Shown here: one piece after another, positions 23,601 to 38,600 of the stretch
How the letters are laid out: the number at the start of each line of letters is the position of its first letter
Position numbering within the stretch: position 1 is the stretch's first letter
Origin: Aphrocallistes beatrix
Lineage: Eukaryota; Porifera; Hexactinellida; Sceptrulophora; Aphrocallistidae
Direction of reading: 5' to 3'
DNA: 64,000 nucleotides
NCBI GenBank assembly: GCA_963281255.1
Contig: OY725490.1
Span: 3,286,001 to 3,350,000 of the forward strand
Program-made: the position numbers and the translations under genes
The notes under the pieces: model-generated
The model's database searches: none
The model's input: only the letters and a program-made list of their open reading frames with translations
What the model was told of the DNA's origin: nothing

Positions 23601-26600
23601 GGATACTGTCCGTGCACACGTATGGTATCGGTCTATTGTACTGATCAAACCATTGGAAAATAGGACTTTGTGCGTAAAAGCTTACTGAAAAGCAAACAGA
23701 CGAACCTACTGGGGCTGCTACGTCATTCGGCTCTGAAATTATTGCCACTCCTGAGAAATTAATAAATGGAACTAGTCTACTCATTATTTTTGATGGTGTT
23801 GGTGTTCAAGTTTTATTAATTTAACTGATTATATCCATATATTCTCAAATGTATTTATACGCGTAGTGCTCTAGAAAATAGAAATAAAAGCAGGAGTTTC
23901 ATATTTTACTCCCAAGTTTTCGGTACATTACAGGCGATCTACTTGTTTTTTACATAATTTTTTATTCCTAAATTTACAGCTATTCTAGAAAGTACCCTTG
24001 GGATTTCACCTATAAAAATATATGCTCGGTAAATAAAGTAAACCCTGGGTTTGGATTCCCCAAAATTTTCTGTCCCTAATATTGGATTGCAGTTTCAGGG
24101 ACATATTTAAGCTACCTCCTATATATCTGTAATGAAAATAATAATATAATTCCGGGGATTTGGCGTTTTAATTTTGAAATTACAAGCTTGGAAACACAAT
24201 AAATTACGGAAACACAAGAAATCACGGTAAAAAATAATTGTAACAAAATCAAAGATGCATAATATGCTTTAGATCCCTGGTCATTCTCTCTCTCACTAAT
24301 TCTGCATTCTCGATGAAATTTTCAAGTCCTTATTTTGCTATTTCTCAATGATGCTTCGCGCTGGAAAGGTTAATTCTGCTCCACGTCTTCTCTGTTCTTC
24401 CTTCCTAAGTAAATAGCAACTGTCGAATGATAATTCCTGAATGTTTTCAGAGAACTATACGTCCTGATCGGGAGATACTTTTATGGTCATCTTTGCAATA
24501 GCGCATAGGCGTAGCGTCAGTAGAGCAAGGTGGGACACTTGCCCCACCACTTTTTATTAGGAATGGGTCGTATATTCAACATCCTCGATTCCGGATGTGA
24601 AGACGGAGCTGAAAATCAGGCGGAGCCCCCATGGATGCCAATGCAGATGCGGAGCTCCTCCCATTCCTACTTCTTATTCGACCAATTTAATGAGATCTTA
24701 GTTAAACGTGCGCGTGGGGGGGAACTCCCCCTAGTATGTGCCCCACCACTAACTTGGCCCTAGCTACGCCTATGCAATAGCGTGTCCATAGCTGTTAGTA
24801 GCACATACAACATAATCCCCAGTATCCTCAGGACGAGCCTCCTCAATGAAAAGCGTGTTGCTTATGCGTCCTTCTAGCTTGACATCGTCTTTGTACCACT
24901 GGTAAAGACCAGCTCTCTCGAAATGCGCGGTGAGGGATACTCTCTTGCCTTTGTAGTATGCTCCTCCTAAAGGGACGCTCACTGCTTTAGGGCTCAGATC
25001 CTTAGTGTCGGTAGTATGTGCTGGCTGAGGTGAGTGGCGTTTCTTCAACTCAATCCATCGCGTTGATTGAGATTGATTGGTAACTCGATCCGTAATCTGC
25101 AGTCGATAGAAGCCGAAATCTTCGTCTCTCAAACGGGATGCTGTCCGTGCACAGGTATGGTATTGGTCTATTGCACCATCCTGAGGTGTTTGCTATCAAT
25201 CCCAAAAAACCTAATCCGGCTAATGGGGCTAAACACAGAATCGTTACAGGAGACGCCCAGCCCATCATGCAGAGGCCATATCTCGTCAGTCCGGAAATAG
25301 AAATGGAAATCAATAGGCAAATTGACGAAATGCTAATGAATGGTATATGCCGCCCTTCAGATTCACCCTGGGCGAGCAGAATACTGCTTGTCACAAAGCT
25401 CGATGGTTCGAAAAGATTTGTGGTAGATTACCGCCCCCTCAACATGGTCACTCAAACGGACAGAATGATTTAGTAGCCCCAGTAGGTTCGTCTGTTTGCT
25501 TTTCAGTCAGCTTTTCCGCACAAAGTCCTATTCCAATGATTTGATCAGTAATACGGAAATTGTTCGACATTTCGAAAAAGGAAATAGTTCGAATTGCGGA
25601 TTTAGGAAATACCCTAACCGGACAAAAGTATTTGAAATCCTTACTATTTTCCATCATAATTATTCATAAAGTGGGTCTATTCATGGAGAGAAGCGTAATC
25701 AAACTGTGACAGATACTGGAATTTCGATTTCAAATTCATATTCTACACTTTCAAATTACTCAGGTTTGAAGCCTTCTATTGCCTTATTCATTCATAAGTT
25801 GAATTATTATCAATCTATGTCACTTTGTGCCACTTTTCACTCCAGTTACCATTAGAGATGATGACGAGGAGTGGCACAAAGTGGCACAGTTCGATGAATC
25901 TTAGCCTTGGGAATGAATACATCAATAGAAGTCATCTAACCTGAGTAATTTTGCATGGTAGAATATGAATTTGAAATCGAAATTACAATATCTGTAACGG
26001 TTTGATTACATTTCACTCATGAATAGACCCACTTTATAACTAATTATGATGGAAAATAGTAAGAATTTCAAATACTTTTGTCCGATTAGGGTAGTTCGAC
26101 TTTTTATCATTAGGATTAATGGTGTTTTTTATTCGAAATACTTATTTCCTTTTTTGGAAAGTCGAACTATTTCCTGTTTCGGGTCGGACTATTTCCACCA
26201 TACCCTCAGGATATCTATTTAGGAGTTCGATTAGTAGTGATTTCTGTTGAATCGGATACATTTTTCTTCATATTATAATGAGGTCGTAGTCCCGGTAGCG
26301 AAGCCTTGTGGTCGAGAATGTCTAGTGTAGCTACACTTGCGCGTGACAAAGGTTCACCTCCCTCAATTCTCATGTGAGCAGTTTTCCAAATTTCACCTAA
26401 CCGCACTTGGCCTTTTTCCCAATCAAACTTGGAGCCCCGAACTTCTTTTTAAGGTTCAAACTTTAGCATCTCTGTTGGTGACTCTTCTTCCAAAGAAGTA
26501 CAAAATCTAGCATCATTGTTGGTGAGTGGAATCTCATCTTCCAAAGAAGTACAAAATCTGAAACTTAGCTCGACAATACCCCTCAGAGTATTTATATTGT

Positions 26601-29600
26601 ATGTGTAAACTATACAGTGGTATGATTAAGTTCATTTATTCACTGGAATTTCCAGGCCATAATAAGTTTCAGTATTATTAAGTACATAGAGTCATAATTA
26701 TATTATGGATAAATTTTATTTGAAGGGTAATTTTAAGGACTTAAGACTGAAAATTCCAGCTCATTTTAAAATGTATTTTCTTTTTGTGAGTAATATCCTA
26801 ACAAAAAAAAATTAATATTACCATAAACATATCAGTTACCCAGGAGTTTACAGTTAAACAACTAAAATTTACAGTCTCGTCTCAAATGTACCATACTTAT
26901 TTGTATTGAAGTTAGTAATCACTAAATATTATAATGAGTGGCTCGATTTGTTAGAGGATATCAAATATACTGGGAAACTATTTTTTATGAAATATCAAAG
27001 GATCATTAACAAAAACTTCTTAATATCACATGAAAGTAAACAACAAATGGTACATAATATAATAACTAAAAAGTTATAGTTTAAAAACTTTATTTTTTGT
27101 CTGGAAACTAACTACGTATTATCTAAATCATAACCATAAGAAAACTGGAATATTACCTGAGGTATTCTTTGGGAGTCTTCGCTTTGATCGTGTTGAGAGG
27201 TAGGAATGTCTCTGGCTCTGCTCTCATCTCCTTCAGGTACTGTATACACTCCTTGCCTGTGCTCTCTGTGTCCACTATGATGGCGTCCATGTTCCTACCC
27301 AGCACCTTCGTCAGAGCCACCGCATACCTACGTAGGTGGTGGATAAGCTCATTCAGGATAATTCAAGAAGTGTCAAGTTCAACTTACTTCCGGTGGATCG
27401 GCTCTGTTAGTTCGATCACGCGTCCATACTATACAAAATTAAATAAGTTACATATCGTTTTGTAAAGGAAGCATACAACTTCCAAGTGTGGGAGCTGCTA
27501 TGTATTCGGATTTTTATGTTGTTAACTGTTTGTGAGTTGTCATCATAGTTTTTCCCTTTGTATTATGCTATATTTCAATAAGATTACTTTTAAAGCAATT
27601 CCTGTAAAAAAAACAGACAATTCCTCTCAAATAAAGTCGAACAACTGACATAATCAGATATTGTTCTGCGGCTCATATCATCATAGGGTCCGTTGTCAAG
27701 TTCATTTTACAATAATTATTCGTTCGGATTTTATAAGATTTATCTTAAATAATAAAGGTGTAAAAGGTGTATGCTGTTCGATACATAATGCGTGTATTAT
27801 ATAAATTCTTGCAATTTTTCAGGAATGTCCATAATGAGCCTAAGTTAGACGCCCCAAACTTCAAAACATTAATCTTAGATGCTCGGTGATGGCTTCTTTT
27901 TACCTGGAATCTTACATGTTTTAATAATTCTGTGCTAAGCTAGAGGGTCAATGGAGAATACTAGTAAATGGATAGACATTTCTGCTGAAGAGAGAGGGGA
28001 AGGGCAGGTAACAATTTAGTCTTGATAATGAAAACTTCATAATCCACCAAGGGATTGAACCTGGATTTACCATGACCACGCTCCAAGTAGTTCGGTATTA
28101 AACAACTAGCCTTGGAAATGTTGGAATATTTTGCCATAATTATGCATTCAAAACGAATCTTATTCAGCTACGTATGTTCTAGCATCGTTGTGTAATAAAA
28201 GCATTAATAATGCCACGTAATACTATTTCACTCACCACTAATGCAATCTAATATTATCAGAATAAATTTGAGCCAGAATGTAAATTACCTCTGTGCTAAA
28301 ATGTTGGGGAAATATTTTTAGAAAAAATAGATTGTATTAGACTACTGTAAACTACCCTGGTAACTAGAAAGTTTTCGGGGAATTTTTAATAAATAATATT
28401 GCCGTACGTATCAGCAGACTAACCACTCCAGGGAAGAGCCTCTTCATACTGTCCAGATTCTCAGCTTTCCGCTGGGACCTAGAACTCTCATGTTTGTCCA
28501 CGCGTGCGTCCTTCAAGTCGTCATTAATCCTCTCCATCACTTCATTCAGCTCCTTGCAGCGGAGGTTAGCTTGCGACACTTCTCTCACGATGCTCTCTTT
28601 CTCCTGCTTCAGCTGGTCCAAGTTTTGAATATTAGTCCTTTGGAATAATATTATAAGCAACTGAAGTATAAGATTATAGAAATAAAGTCGAACCATATTT
28701 CTTTCCTAATACGTATTTTGATATATGGTTGTGACTTGGATGCGATTTAAAGGTTTTAGTGAAACACCATGATCCAGTTTTATACTTATACTAACATGTA
28801 TATTTAATTTAAAAGTCATTTTGGATCATTACACTTAAGAACTTTTGAACAATCAAATAGGTAAATTCTGCGTTTTGACCAGATTTCAAACCCGGAGTGT
28901 TATTAGAAAACTGCTCCTACTGATTTGTTTCGATCGCAGCAATCAATGTATTATACTTTATAGTTTTGAATTGTTAATTTTGCGTAATAAATAAGTAAAA
29001 TGGTCCCAAAATATAAAACACAAAGTACGTATAAAAAAGATCTGCTCGATTCGAGCATAAAGCTACTATACAGTATTCTTGAGTATCGGTGATGTCTCAT
29101 CCACATGATATCAAGATCAGGGGCCTTATTCGCTAACAAAACTTAAGTTTTGATTAACTTAAAACTTAAGTATAACTTAAGCAAAAACTTAGTATTTGCT
29201 TAAGTTTTGCTTAAGTTTAAGCAAATACTTAGTTTTTGCTTAAAGTTAAGCAACATTTAAGTTAAGAAGTTAAGTGAAAAAGGCCCCAGTTTACCGCCAT
29301 TGTAAAGTAAGCATAATTCTACAGCAGTGCTATCCCACTACAACTGACTCGAGGTAGCTCTCCAGGTGGTCCAGTCGGTTCTGCAGCTGAGATCTCTGCT
29401 CGAGCAGCTGCTGCTTCTTGGCATGCAGCTCTCCAGCTCTCAGCTTGCACTGGTGCAGAGCTTCCTCGTCCAGTCTCTGCTCTCTCTGCACACTCTGCAG
29501 CTTCTGGTGCAGCTGAGTGGCCTGTGTGCAGACTCGCTCCTTCAGACGATGGTACTCTTCCATCTACATACAAACCACATACACACTGCATTATTATGAT

Positions 29601-32600
29601 AGTGCATTACGTAGTAAATTCTCTTATATTAATTGATCCTGTAAATACATATCTCAGTGACATATTCCATCCTAAGTTGACTAATTCATTGAAATATGAT
29701 GAAGAATTATGAATTATTCAATTAATTAATGAATTATTCAAAATCTCAAACATTAGTGCAGATTCTATGCCCAAAAGTGGTTAAAAGGTTGCCCATGTTA
29801 TATACCTTAGTCAACTTAGAATTTCCATCACTGTAACTTAAGTGTGTGTAGAATAAAGAAAGTTGTATTACCGTACCAGTACCCGCAAGCCATATATGGT
29901 AGAAATGATGACTGACTAAAATTGCTAAGTATTGGAGTAGTAGTCGATATTAGTTGGGTTCAAGTTTAGCGCCTAGAAGCCAGGGCTCTATGACTACTTC
30001 GAGCAATAGTCCAAATAATTAATTTAATGTGCTTCTTGAGAATCAGGCTTCTCACTCCAATTGTATGAATAATTTGTCAATAAAATCATCGATATTAGTT
30101 AGACAAGTTTTAAAATACAATATAAAAGGTCCAACTGTACATTTTCACAAGATATAGTAATTAGAATAAAGACATCACCTTCCTAAAAGGATGCGTACTA
30201 GGGTTCCGATGCATTCTTACAATTAAACCTGAAGCCTGGATAACGTCTAAGCTCTGTATATAAACTAGATACTTCGTGCGTAGCCGCACATAAACGTGAA
30301 CGAATGAAATTAATTACTCAAATGAAAATATTCATCAACCGGAGCAGAAAGTTATGGATGCTAATGATGGGAAGCTATCTCGGGATACAGTCCTACCTAT
30401 TATACCTCATCGCAGACGGCCACAGCGTTATTTCAGTGTCAGGAGTGGACTGGAGTCCATGCACAACAGCCAACAGTGCTACTGTAACCAATACATCAGA
30501 TATGTACAAGTACACGACACCTGTTTTCATTGGTGAGGACTGTAACATCAGATCACTACACACAGATGCGATCTCAGCATTGAATAGAGCCAGCAGTCTC
30601 TCTTGCAAGCGAGAAATCGAGACAGTTGCATGTGCTATACAAAGTGGTGAATTCTATGCTAACTCTCTCCCTAACACGTGCGACTTGGGGGAGGATCCGG
30701 CTAGAGAATTCGAGCACAGGGAGAGTAACGACTCGACAAGACCAGCTCGCATCTTCTACTTACTTCAGCTTCACGAGCGGGCAGTCCAGCAGATACTGAG
30801 GCTTTTCAGAGCAATATACCATCCCGCTCATTTCTATTACCTCCACGTGGACGCACACTTCGATTACCTCTACCACTCACTCCTCCCGCTCGAGAAGATG
30901 TACAAGAATGTGAAGCTAGCGAGCAGCAGGTACCGCACCATGTGGGGTGGTGCTAGTCTGCTGGACATGGTGATGGGCGTGATGCGAGAAGCTCTGTGGA
31001 ACATAGACTGGGAGTGGGATTATTTCGTCAACTTGTCGGGAGCAGATTTTCCTGTCAGATCTAATGAAGAGATCACGCGCGTGCTGGGGGAACACCTTGG
31101 TGAAAACTTCGTGAAACCTCACAACGGAGATTCTGAAGTGTTTATAACGAAACAAGGCATCAACTACACATTCATACAGTGCGATGATCACATGTGGAAA
31201 CTGGGCCCAAGACAGCTCCCACAGGGAATCACTATAGACGGGGGAAGTGATTGGATCACTTTACACAGAGATTTCATTGAATTCGTCCTAACTACAGACG
31301 ACATCCTGTTAAGGCAATTGAAACTCTTCTTCAAGTACACTCTCCTCCCTGTAGAGTCGTTCTTCCATACAGTCCTGAGGAACAGCCGTTTCTGTCACAC
31401 CTATGTTAAGCACAACTTGAGAATCGTGAATTGGATTAGGAAGCTAGGCTGCAAGTGTCAGTACAAGCACATTGTAGATTGGTGCGGGTGCTCACCGAAT
31501 GATTTGAGACAAGGAGACATAAGGAAATTGATTGACCAGCCGGAATACATTCTATTCGCGAGGAAATTCGAATCTATCGTTGATAATGTGATTTTGAACT
31601 TGCTAGAGTCCTACCTGACAACAGGAGACCCACAGAGGACAAACTACTACACTGAGAGTGTGTATGATCGCGAATATTCACAGGTGGGCCCTGTGGTAAT
31701 GCTTGTATGGAGTTCGCTGTTGAGACTGCACAAGGAGTCAGCTTTTAATTGCGAAACAACAGATGACGTCATCATTGAGGTGTTCATAGCAAACAAGAAT
31801 GACATGCGTTCAAATCTGATTGTAGAAACGGGAAAAGTCCAAATCCTATATTCCTATAATCAGCCTGTGATTGAATTTAACCGCACGAATAAGCCAGAGA
31901 GATTCCGCGATGCAAGAGTAGGTTCAGAATGGGACCAGAAGGAGAGAATATTCCGCAACTACCATGGGATTCTAACCAGTCAAGATTCTCCACAGTTAAG
32001 CTTGAGTTGGAATCATGGTGCCCAGGTTAACATCACAATAAAATGGATATCTCCCTCTAATAAGCTAGAATCATCTTTCCAGATGAGTATTGACAGTACA
32101 TGGACAGTCACATACCACAAACCAATACTCGCCAAACCTATCGAGGCTGGAATGTGGAGGGTTGAGATTCACTCCGAAATTTCACACTTCATTTCAATCC
32201 AATTCATCGTCTTCTCTGATGAGATGGAGGAGGAGGAAATGGGAATGGCTTTAAGTAAAATGTGGGAAGTAAAGAATGTGTGTAATATTGCAGATGTAAA
32301 TAGTAACTGTTCCCGATTTAAGAAATGTGATCGAGTTATCTGGAGTCCGAAATCACAAGATATTTTCAATGAACTGGTGTAACTATGAATCTAGTCAAAT
32401 TGTATGTATATATATTTTAAGATGCAAAATAATGAATAATCTGTTCAATTATATGTTTATTTTAAAACTTTGTGGTTATTAGAACGAAATAGAAATAGAA
32501 AGTCAGATGAGGATAAATTGAAAAATTGAAACAGAAGTTAACACTTTTTCTAAGTATTTAGAGAGTAACTCTAAATACTTAGATTTTATCCATGCATATT

Positions 32601-32649
32601 GTATATTATGAACAAATTGAGAATGAACTCACAATAGAGACCATGTACG

Positions 32650-32694
<45 letters not shown>

Positions 32695-35600
32695 GTAGAT
32701 AGTAATAGAGAGAGTTTAGGCGACGGGCTAAGAATACTAGATCTAACTACCTGTTCTTGCTGCAGCTGGAAGCTGTACTCCTGAGTCTCCTGTGTGCTCT
32801 CCATCTCGTACTCTGACATCATCTCCCTCACCTCCTCCAGCTCCTTCTCCAGCGACTCAATCTAGTCACAATTCATTTTCGAAATCTTGTAGAATGTATT
32901 ACGTAGATATATCTATGTAGTATGCATGCATGAGTATCTCACCTCATTCTCTCTACGGTTGTGGACAAGGAGAGCTTTCTCATACTGCTTCCTATGAGAG
33001 AAAGAGCCGTAGACCGATACGGTAGAATAGGGTACAATCACACAATCAAGTAATTTCCTTAGTTCATGGGTCTAAGATCACAAGTTCTCGAAGGAAATCA
33101 GGAAAAGTATTTAGGCAATACATACTAACTAGGGATTTCATATTAACCTTCTTCCCCGAATAATGAGATACGGATAGATATACGTACTATGGATAATAAT
33201 TTAAATGTTTTGCTATTATTTTTCTTTCTTTAATTAATTAAACCATAGACTCCTTTAAGTAAGGACTGTAGGCATTCAAACTCGGGTCCTGGAACTTGGG
33301 TCCATTGTGTATTATTGATATCTCGTAATCTGCTCAAGTAGACATGGGAAATGTATTATTGTTAAATAGGAAGTCGTATTTTTGGAGTCCATTGGTCATG
33401 TTGGCTTACCTCAAATGTGTGTGGAATGTGAGTTGTGTTGTTTTTCACAGATTTAAGATAGATTTTGGTAATATTCTGACCGGTTACAGTTTTGTCTAGT
33501 ACGGTGTGGGAAGAGTGTAACATCGCAGCAATTTGATAGTCTCCGGAAAAAAGTCTACACAGCTTGGCGTGCGCGAAAAGTACAATGTTGAAAGAAATCG
33601 GTGTGTATTAGCCGACTACTAAGTCGATTTTGTACTAAGTCGATTTTCGAAATTCAGTTATCCGAATCCCCTTTGGTCCCATCACGTCCTGAAAACTGAC
33701 GTTCTACTATAGTACTGAGCTAAGCTCCAGAGTCGGTTATAAATCAGATTTGGTATTCATTTATACTACTATAAACACACCTCTTAAAAGCGAATATAAA
33801 GATTCTAAAATATAGCTATTTGACTGGCCACTGGCCTTTTAAGAAATTTAGCCGATAAAATCCATTTTTAGGATTAAAATCGGCTGAAATACATATTAAA
33901 TAGTAATAGTTATTAATAGTATTGCTAACCTGTTTAAACCATTAGTATATATTGCATTCGTTATAAAGGCATCTGCTACACCCTTGTAATGAAAAGTAGG
34001 AGAGTTTCAAGTACCTTTCTAAATGCATGTTAAACCCCTTGGACTACTGTATTATCTTTCAAATTTCAAACAATCATCATAGCCAATTTTTAGAGCAGTT
34101 TTGGAGGGAGATGCCTATATGGCATGGACGGCGTGTTACGTCCGTCACTATGTAAGTATGTATGTCTGTGCGCGAGCAATTACAAAATCTAACAGTCTGA
34201 TTTTACCAAATTTTGAACGTAGGATCTCTTTCTGGTATAGGTTTCACCGTCAATATTTTTTCGCGAAATCTCATCACTTCCGGTTTTTATAAATAAGCGT
34301 ATATTCATATTTTAACACCGCCACTGCAAAGCTTTGTTTAAAGATATAGCAAGATCTCAACGGCTAATAGTATAGGCTATTTCAATATGCAGAATCCGAT
34401 TTTCGTACTTTGAACGTAGGAATGTGAATATATTACGAGTTTTCATAAATTGCATAGTTCGCGATGTATTATGACGTTCATATCTCGCGTGCCAAATCAT
34501 TTACTGGAGCTGCACTATCAGTCTGTCGACCGACATTTTCCATATTCTGCGTATTTCTATAAACATAAACAATGCGGACTGTTCATCAAAACACAGTACA
34601 TACTCAATATTTAATAGAGGAAGACAACCAACCAAAAATGCAATCAGGAAAGGGGGAAAAAAACAACGGTAACAAATAAAATAAACAAAAATACCAGATT
34701 CTTACTGAACCTGTTGGAGATCAAGATAGAGGTCCTGAGCTAGGACAGGGTCATTTCCTAGACAGCGAGAAGGTTCATTCACACCGGGAATAGGAGGAGG
34801 GAGCTGAGCATCAGTCAGCATCACCTGTGCATCAGAAAAAGTAGGGCGAACGGAAGCATCTGCTCTCCAGGTTTCCACCATGACACGGTACACATCTCGA
34901 GGACAACCAGTGGGAGGAGACAACTTCTTACCCTGACTCATCCCTTCAACGATCTCATCGTTCGAGGTATACCAACCCCAAGGCTTTTCTCCCAACGACC
35001 ATATCTCATACATCGTCATCCCGAACGACCACACGTCCGACTTCTCTGAGTATTTCTTGTAGAAGACGGCTTCAGGAGCTGTCCAGCGTAACGGGACACG
35101 ACCTCCTGACGAGGTGTAGTACTCACTGTCAGAGTGGAGCTCACGGGACATACCGAAATCTGCGATTCGACAAGAGAGATCTTTCGCCACTAACACATTC
35201 CTCGCAGCCAGGTCTCTATGAATGAAGTGTTTCTCTGACAGGTGTTTCATTCCGGCGGCTATCTCTTGGCAGAATCTGAGGAGAAGAGGAGGGAGATTCT
35301 GTCTGTGTGTGGAATCAGCTGATTTCATTTTCAACAGTAAATCTGCCAGTTCTGTCTTGAGTAGCTCCGTCACCATCATGTAGGGCTGCTGAGTTGTGAG
35401 GACTCCGATCATCCGGAGGACGTTAGGGTGCTGGAACTGAGCTAGGATGGCAGCTTCTCGCATGAATGCCACCTTTGTGTCCGTGTTGGCAGCCTCCTTC
35501 AGTGTCTTGATGGCGACAGGAATGTCTCCTTTCTCAGTGTGGTAGACAGCCCGATACACCACTCCGAACTGTCCGGATGCGAACTCTTCTCCCATCTGGA

Positions 35601-38600
35601 TGTCCTTCCTCCTGATCTCGTTCAGACATTGTCCGAACACGTTCTCTAGCTGAGGCAGACTAGAAGGGGGATCTATGTAGATGGGTTCCTCGTTAGGAGA
35701 TTCTTTAACCAGTATGTCATACAGAGGATTCTTGAGTGTACTTGAGATAGCAACCAACTTGTGATAAGCTGCCTGATCCATTCCAGGTAATTGTTCATAC
35801 AAGTTCCAGTTGCTCACTTCTCCTTCCACCAAATGCCCATACAACTCATTTTCTATTGAGGAGTAATTATCAGTAATTGGTGCAAGATATTCTTGGACAT
35901 CTTCACTATCTAGAGTTCGTTTTCCTATCTCGGCATAATCATAATCTCTATCCATCAGTGAAGACTCATTGATAGCAGTGTAGTTAGCGTCTCCGTTCAT
36001 AATGACAGCATTTTGATTTTCTACTTGACTCTTCAAACTCGTTATTCCAGATAACTCAGTATACATGGCGGCCTCGTCATTATCTGTTGAACCTTTGGTT
36101 CTTTTCCTACGAGAGCAGAATATACACGACAGTACCAGAATGACAATGGTGAGAATAGTCAGGATGACAAGAATGGCTATGATAGGAACTAAAATGGGAA
36201 TCAGCATCAACGACATCCTTGACTGCTGAGTTGAAGCAACAAATTGAGTAGGCAAACTAGAGGAGGTAGTAGTGGAGGGAGTCGAAGGTGTGCCAGTACT
36301 TGTAGCTTGTACAGTGTAAGTGGAAGGGAAGAATGTAGTTGAATAAGTTGTGCTAGTGACCACACTTGAAGAGAAGCAATCAGTGCAGTAGAGTGCAGAT
36401 GTAGTGGTGGAGGTAGTCGAAGGTATGCCAGGACTAGGAATTGAGTCAGGAGGCGGTGTAGGAAATAGTAAGCCACTAGCAGACGTTGCATCAAAAGAGG
36501 TGGAAAGAGTAAACGTAGGAATCAGAGAATCACTACTGATAGGCAAAGTGGTTGTTAAAGATGTGACGTCATTAAGTATGGAATTAATTGATGTTGAGAT
36601 GATGCTATTGCTCTCGGATGGAATGGACGAAGAGACTGTGGCACTATCACCAGATGAAACGGATGTGGCAAGTATGGTAGCAACACTACTATCAGAGTGA
36701 GTCAATTGAGAAGATACCCCATCACTACCAGATAGTGTCTGCGTATCCACGTTAGACATAGTACTAGAAGTACGTAGGCTAAGTGTCGATGTTACTTCAC
36801 GACTAAAAGAAGGAGTAGGTATGACGGAGAGAGAGATAACATTGCTTATAATCGAAGTGGGAGTAGAAGGAATCTCAACGCTTATTAGATTCATGGTAGT
36901 AAGGGTTATTGGAACTCCAGGAACAACATTAGTTAGTAAATCAGAAGTTAAGCTGGTACTTGAAGCTTGCGTTCCATATGTGGAGGGAAAGAACGAACTT
37001 GAGAGCTGAGAACTAGAGATGATAGAATATTTCGTGGTTAAAATAGTTGTTGTGTCCATGACCACACTTGAAGAGAGAGCGGATGGAGGTGATGAACTAA
37101 AGCTGGGAGTGAAGGTACTAGATGATGAATCGATGGGGCAATCTCCTTGGTTGCAACAATGTGCAGATGGGTCATAGAGTGGGTATCTACATTCTGAGTT
37201 TGTAGTATTATATCGACAACTTAAAACATCATTTTCATCACCAGTGCAATCAATATTAGAAAGTTTAACCTCATTAGCACCATAATTATAAATAGATCTG
37301 TAAACCCCGTCTAAACTCCCAGATACAGAGTTAGCTCCTGAATATCCAAACTGTCTACAAGACACATCGATGCTATTCTGATCCCATTCTTCATCAAAAC
37401 AAATATTAGTCCATTCTAAGGAACCCGTGACGTTAGTGCAGACTTGAATAGTATCACAGTTATAGTAATAGGTACATAATGAATTAGTGGAAAATGGATC
37501 CGATCTTAACTTTCCTCGAATGCTACAATTTTCTGACACAGCATTGGTAGTTAATGCAAGTACAATCAAGCACAAGAATAGAAATCTCATCTCAGAAAGA
37601 ATGAGTAAATAAAAAAGTACTACAAAGTTACCAAGTACTTATACAGCCAAGAATAATGGTAAATACTTGTATATAAAGAAAGTCCTAATAATGAAATAAG
37701 CTATTCATTCGAGATGGTTGTAATGGTACTCCACTTACACATTCTTAAGATAGTATTCTTCAAGTATTCAATCACGTACTAATTAGATTAAAGTATCATA
37801 GTCATAAGTATATCGCTACATACGTACAGAGCTGCAAATGGGTCACATGAAGTGAGCCATGACCCATGTGACCCATTCTGACCCATCATGTATTTCATTA
37901 TTAGGAGTAAGTACAAGTATAATGTAAGTATTTAGTTTAACACTAAATACTTACATTATACAAGTACTTGCTCCTAATAATAATGAAATCAAGTTGTTTT
38001 TATATCCTTCTAACACAACAGAAGTCTATGGTGCAATATATTTTATGAATCATATTTGTTAAATGGCAACATATCTCGAAAACCTTAAGATTTAATGTTA
38101 TAAAATGTATTGGGAGCTAATAGAAAGTAGCCTATTATCTACCAAATATAGTCAAATTTGAATGTCTAACTGTAATGACTTTCAAGATATAGGCTCAAAT
38201 GGTATAAATACGTTTCTATGGGTTAATTGGAAAACCCTGGAATGTAGCAACATTCCATTAGAAAAGTTCAAATTTTTCCAATTAACCCATTCCTACCTTG
38301 ATTATCTTTGAAAATCATACATTAATAACGCTTTAAAATGTGCTTAAAACAGGTCAGAATATTGCCAAAATACATCTCTCAAATTTGTGAAAAACAGGTG
38401 TAAAAACCACATAACTCACATTCCACACATAGTTGAGGTAAGCCAACATGACCAATGAACAGAATACGACTTCCTATTTAACAATAATACATTTCCCATG
38501 TCTAACTTGTGCGGATTACGAGATCTCAATAATACACAATGGACCCAAGTTTCAGGACCCGAGATTGAACGCCTACAGTCCTTACTTAAAGGAGTCTATG

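Larger units (their letters stand above)
24470..25550 (-). pseudogene. Rearranged copy of the Ig-domain gene, with two insertions
   Basis: From 24783 to about 25175 the DNA is almost identical to the Ig-domain gene at 23206-23784, including a 120-residue frame. It is broken in three ways. A hAT-type MITE (24504-24774) sits in its 3' end with duplicated CAATAGCG. The 5' part is replaced by a reverse-transcriptase fragment at about 25176-25469. The remaining 5' coding piece (about 25472-25550) is inverted relative to the rest. No intact product is possible. Confidence 0.8.
21216..27428 (-). other. SMC1A: SMC1 hinge exons
   Basis: Exons 27388-27428, 27157-27327 and 21216-21474 encode the hinge: [33 protein letters not shown], then [29 protein letters not shown] and KAKRWDEK. 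The hinge mediates dimerisation with SMC3. The intron 21475-27156 hosts the Ig-domain gene and its rearranged copy. Confidence 0.93.

Noticed and set aside
25050..25394. Minus-strand frame over the retroelement fragment
   Set aside because: It is antisense to the clear Ty3/gypsy reverse-transcriptase reading on the plus strand, and only its end overlaps the Ig copy.
28644..28660. Alternative longer SMC1 exon starting at 28660 after CTTCAG
   Set aside because: It would add a hydrophobic stretch (LLIILFQ) into the coiled coil. Using GTCAGT at 29348 with the acceptor at 28638 gives an ungapped match instead.
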